NCBI GenBank assembly: GCA_002067865.1
Contig: MVRC01000006.1
Location: 62,001 to 126,000 of the forward strand
Direction of reading: 5' to 3'
Source of the DNA: Methanomassiliicoccales archaeon PtaU1.Bin124
GTDB taxonomy: Archaea > Thermoplasmatota > Thermoplasmata > Methanomassiliicoccales > UBA472
DNA length: 64,000 nucleotides
Shown: in pieces, positions 62,468 through 64,000 of the stretch
How positions within the stretch are numbered: the first letter of the stretch is position 1
Layout of the letters: each line of letters starts with the position of its first letter
Program-made: the position numbers and the translations under genes
The notes under the pieces: model-generated
The model's input: only the letters and a program-made list of their open reading frames with translations
The model's database searches: none
Told to the model about the DNA's origin: nothing

Positions 62468-64000
62468 TCAGGGACGGTACTCCTTGATGGCCTCCGCCAT
62501 CTGGTTCAGCCGGTCCTGGGCCTTGCGGTGCACCGTGCCTTCCGGGTATGTGCCGTTCTTGTCTTGCTCCCCTGCCGGCACTCCGGTCAGCACCTCGATG
62601 CCCTCATCGATGTCGGCGATGGGGTAGATGTGGAACTTACCAGCCTTTATCGCGTCCAGGACCTCATCCTTCAGCATGAGGTGGCGGACGTTGCTCTCCG
62701 GGATGAGGCAGCCCTGCTTGCCCGTCAGCCCTCTGGTCTTGCACACTTCGAAGTAACCCTCCACCTTCTGGTTGACGCCGCCGATGGCCTGGACATGTCC
62801 CATCTGGTTGACCGAGCCTGTCACGGCCAGTGATTGGTCGATGGGCAGGTCTGACAATGCGGAGAGTATGCCATAAAGTTCGGTGCTGGACGCGCTGTCG
62901 CCGTCCACTCCGGAATAGCTCTGTTCGAACACCAGCCTGGCGTTGAGGCTGAGCGGCCGGCCCTGGGCGTACTTGCGGTTCAGATAGCCCGCCAGGATGA
63001 GGACGCCCTTGGTATGTGTGGGCCCGCTCATCTGCGCCTGCCTCTCGATATCGACCACCCCATCCCTGCCGATGCCGACGCTGGCGGTGATGCGGCTCGG
63101 TCTTCCGAAGGCATAGTCGCCGGTCTGGTAGACGGCCAGGCCGTTCACCTGCCCGGCCACCGCCCCGTCCGTGTCGATCAGGATGGTGCCGTTCTGGATC
63201 ATCTCCCCTATCTTCTCCTTGATCATATTGGAGCGGTATTCCTTCGCTTCCAGCTGCTTCATGATATGCTCTTTCTTGATGGTCTGGCTCTTGTCCTCCA
63301 AGGCATAGAAGTTCGCCTCGCGGATAAGGTCCGCCACCGCGGCAAAGTGGGTGGACAGCTTGAACTTGTCCTCGGCCAGCCTGGAGCTGTGATCGATGAC
63401 CGCGGCCAGAGCCGGCGGCTCGAGATGGAGCAGCCCTTCCTTGGTGCAAAGGGTGCAGACGAAAGAGGCGTAGTTGCGCAGATTCTCATCGGTCCGCTCC
63501 ATCGTGGTATCGAAATCCCCTTTCACTTTGAACAGCTCGCGGAACTCTTGGTCCAGGCGGAAGAGGAGATCATAGATCTGGGGCGATCCGAGGAGCACGA
63601 TCTTGCAGTCGAACGGTATCGGCTCGGGCCTCAGGCTCTTGGTAACGATGAGGTCGAAGCGGGTGGCCGGGTCCTCGATGGCCAGCTTCTTCGACATGAT
63701 GGTCTGCTTCAGGGCCTGGTAGGCGAAGGGGTCGGCCAAAAGCCTCTCGGCCTCGATCACCAGGAAACCGCCGTTCGCCTTGTGGGCCGAGCCGGCGCGG
63801 ATCATGGTATAATCGGTGTACAGCGCTCCGAAGCGCACCTCCTTCTCGGTGAAACCGAACAGATGGTTGTGGGTGGGGTTCATCTCCACCTCTGCCGGGG
63901 CGCCTTTCATCTCGGTGTTGTCCACGATGAGGTTGACCCTGTAGCCTCTGGTCGGGTCCAGGACCGGTCCGGGCACCTGGCCCGGCTGAGGGGGCAGCAG
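62468..64000 (-). CDS. Lon-like ATP-dependent protease, partial (AAA plus S16 peptidase)
   Basis: The reading frame runs off the right edge without a start codon. The visible 510 residues include the end of the AAA module (HKANGGFLVIEAERLLADPFAYQALKQTI, then FDCKIVLLGSPQIYDLL) and the complete C-terminal Lon peptidase domain. The catalytic serine is in DGDSASSTE and the catalytic lysine in GGVNQKVEG. This fits the Lon-like AAA_32 family (LonB-like), which degrades unfolded proteins; membrane helices, found in the canonical archaeal LonB, are not visible in this part. The region upstream is cut, so the N-terminal domain is unknown. Confidence 0.9.
   Translation of the reverse strand: MLPPQPGQVPGPVLDPTRGYRVNLIVDNTEMKGAPAEVEMNPTHNHLFGFTEKEVRFGALYTDYTMIRAGSAHKANGGFLVIEAERLLADPFAYQALKQTIMSKKLAIEDPATRFDLIVTKSLRPEPIPFDCKIVLLGSPQIYDLLFRLDQEFRELFKVKGDFDTTMERTDENLRNYASFVCTLCTKEGLLHLEPPALAAVIDHSSRLAEDKFKLSTHFAAVADLIREANFYALEDKSQTIKKEHIMKQLEAKEYRSNMIKEKIGEMIQNGTILIDTDGAVAGQVNGLAVYQTGDYAFGRPSRITASVGIGRDGVVDIERQAQMSGPTHTKGVLILAGYLNRKYAQGRPLSLNARLVFEQSYSGVDGDSASSTELYGILSALSDLPIDQSLAVTGSVNQMGHVQAIGGVNQKVEGYFEVCKTRGLTGKQGCLIPESNVRHLMLKDEVLDAIKAGKFHIYPIADIDEGIEVLTGVPAGEQDKNGTYPEGTVHRKAQDRLNQMAEAIKEYRP

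Noticed and set aside
1-64000. CRISPR arrays, transposases, integrases or att sites
   Set aside because: I saw no regularly spaced direct repeats, no transposase or integrase motifs, and both tRNA genes lack flanking partial copies that I could detect by eye.

Overview
The window is archaeal and most likely from a moderately GC-rich member of the Thermoplasmatota, close to the Methanomassiliicoccales. The archaeal assignment rests on aIF5A, ribosomal proteins L15e and archaeal-type S15, family B DNA polymerase, XPD helicase, Kae1, archaeal RecJ/GAN, Nop5 and fibrillarin, together with TATA boxes about 25-35 bases upstream of leaderless ATG/GTG starts. An MsvR-like redox regulator, the DUF39/NIL-ferredoxin homocysteine pair and a nickel CO dehydrogenase fit an anaerobe of methanogen ancestry. 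The lineage call is inference; there is no 16S gene here. Coding density is high and many neighbours overlap by 4 bases (ATGA). No CRISPR array, insertion sequence or integrase was seen.

1-8.4 kb: end of an ABC permease, two non-identical ABC ATPases, a PhoU-like DUF47 protein, a phosphoglucosamine/phosphomannomutase, an XPD-type helicase with an added zinc ribbon, and the two-gene homocysteine (sulfur insertion) operon. 8.5-20 kb: aIF5A and Nop5; an overlapping mtnA-aldolase pair (methylthioadenosine/5'-deoxyadenosine salvage); MsvR-like regulator; CutA; TrmB-like regulator divergent from an MMPL exporter; CO dehydrogenase CooS standing alone; a GNAT acetyltransferase; tRNA-Val(GAC). 20-25.6 kb: glutaredoxin-like protein, Kae1, RecJ/GAN, S15, Nudix, fibrillarin, a winged-helix coiled-coil protein and two small helical proteins that look like diverged tandem duplicates.

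25.6-34.3 kb: a rifampin-phosphotransferase/PEP-synthase-like enzyme coupled to a lipocalin-type protein; a SuhB-family phosphatase, NAD kinase and JAMM peptidase in overlapping order; a hexosamine-phosphate mutase and GlmU-like enzyme (UDP-sugar synthesis); a small basic protein behind a perfect hairpin leader. 34.4-43.5 kb: a hybrid sensor kinase, then a polyphosphate operon: PPK1, a CHAD-phosphoesterase-HD fusion, and Ppx/GppA. This operon is the most promising undescribed system in the window, because the fusion joins a polyphosphate-associated CHAD domain to a phosphoesterase and to a copy of the HD domain that also ends the neighbouring Ppx.

43.6-64 kb: tRNA-Leu(CAG), flavin reductase-like protein, DUF1697, two P2-type cation ATPases, flavodoxin, MFS and TauE/SafE exporters, a ThiI-like protein that has lost its PP-loop, L15e behind a structured leader, a large KamA-like radical SAM protein with altered substrate residues, CBS protein, MscS channel, DNA polymerase B, YchF-type GTPase and a Lon-like protease running off the edge.

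By my own count, of 56 genes whose stop codon is visible 38 end in TGA, 9 in TAA and 9 in TAG, so amber is an ordinary stop here.
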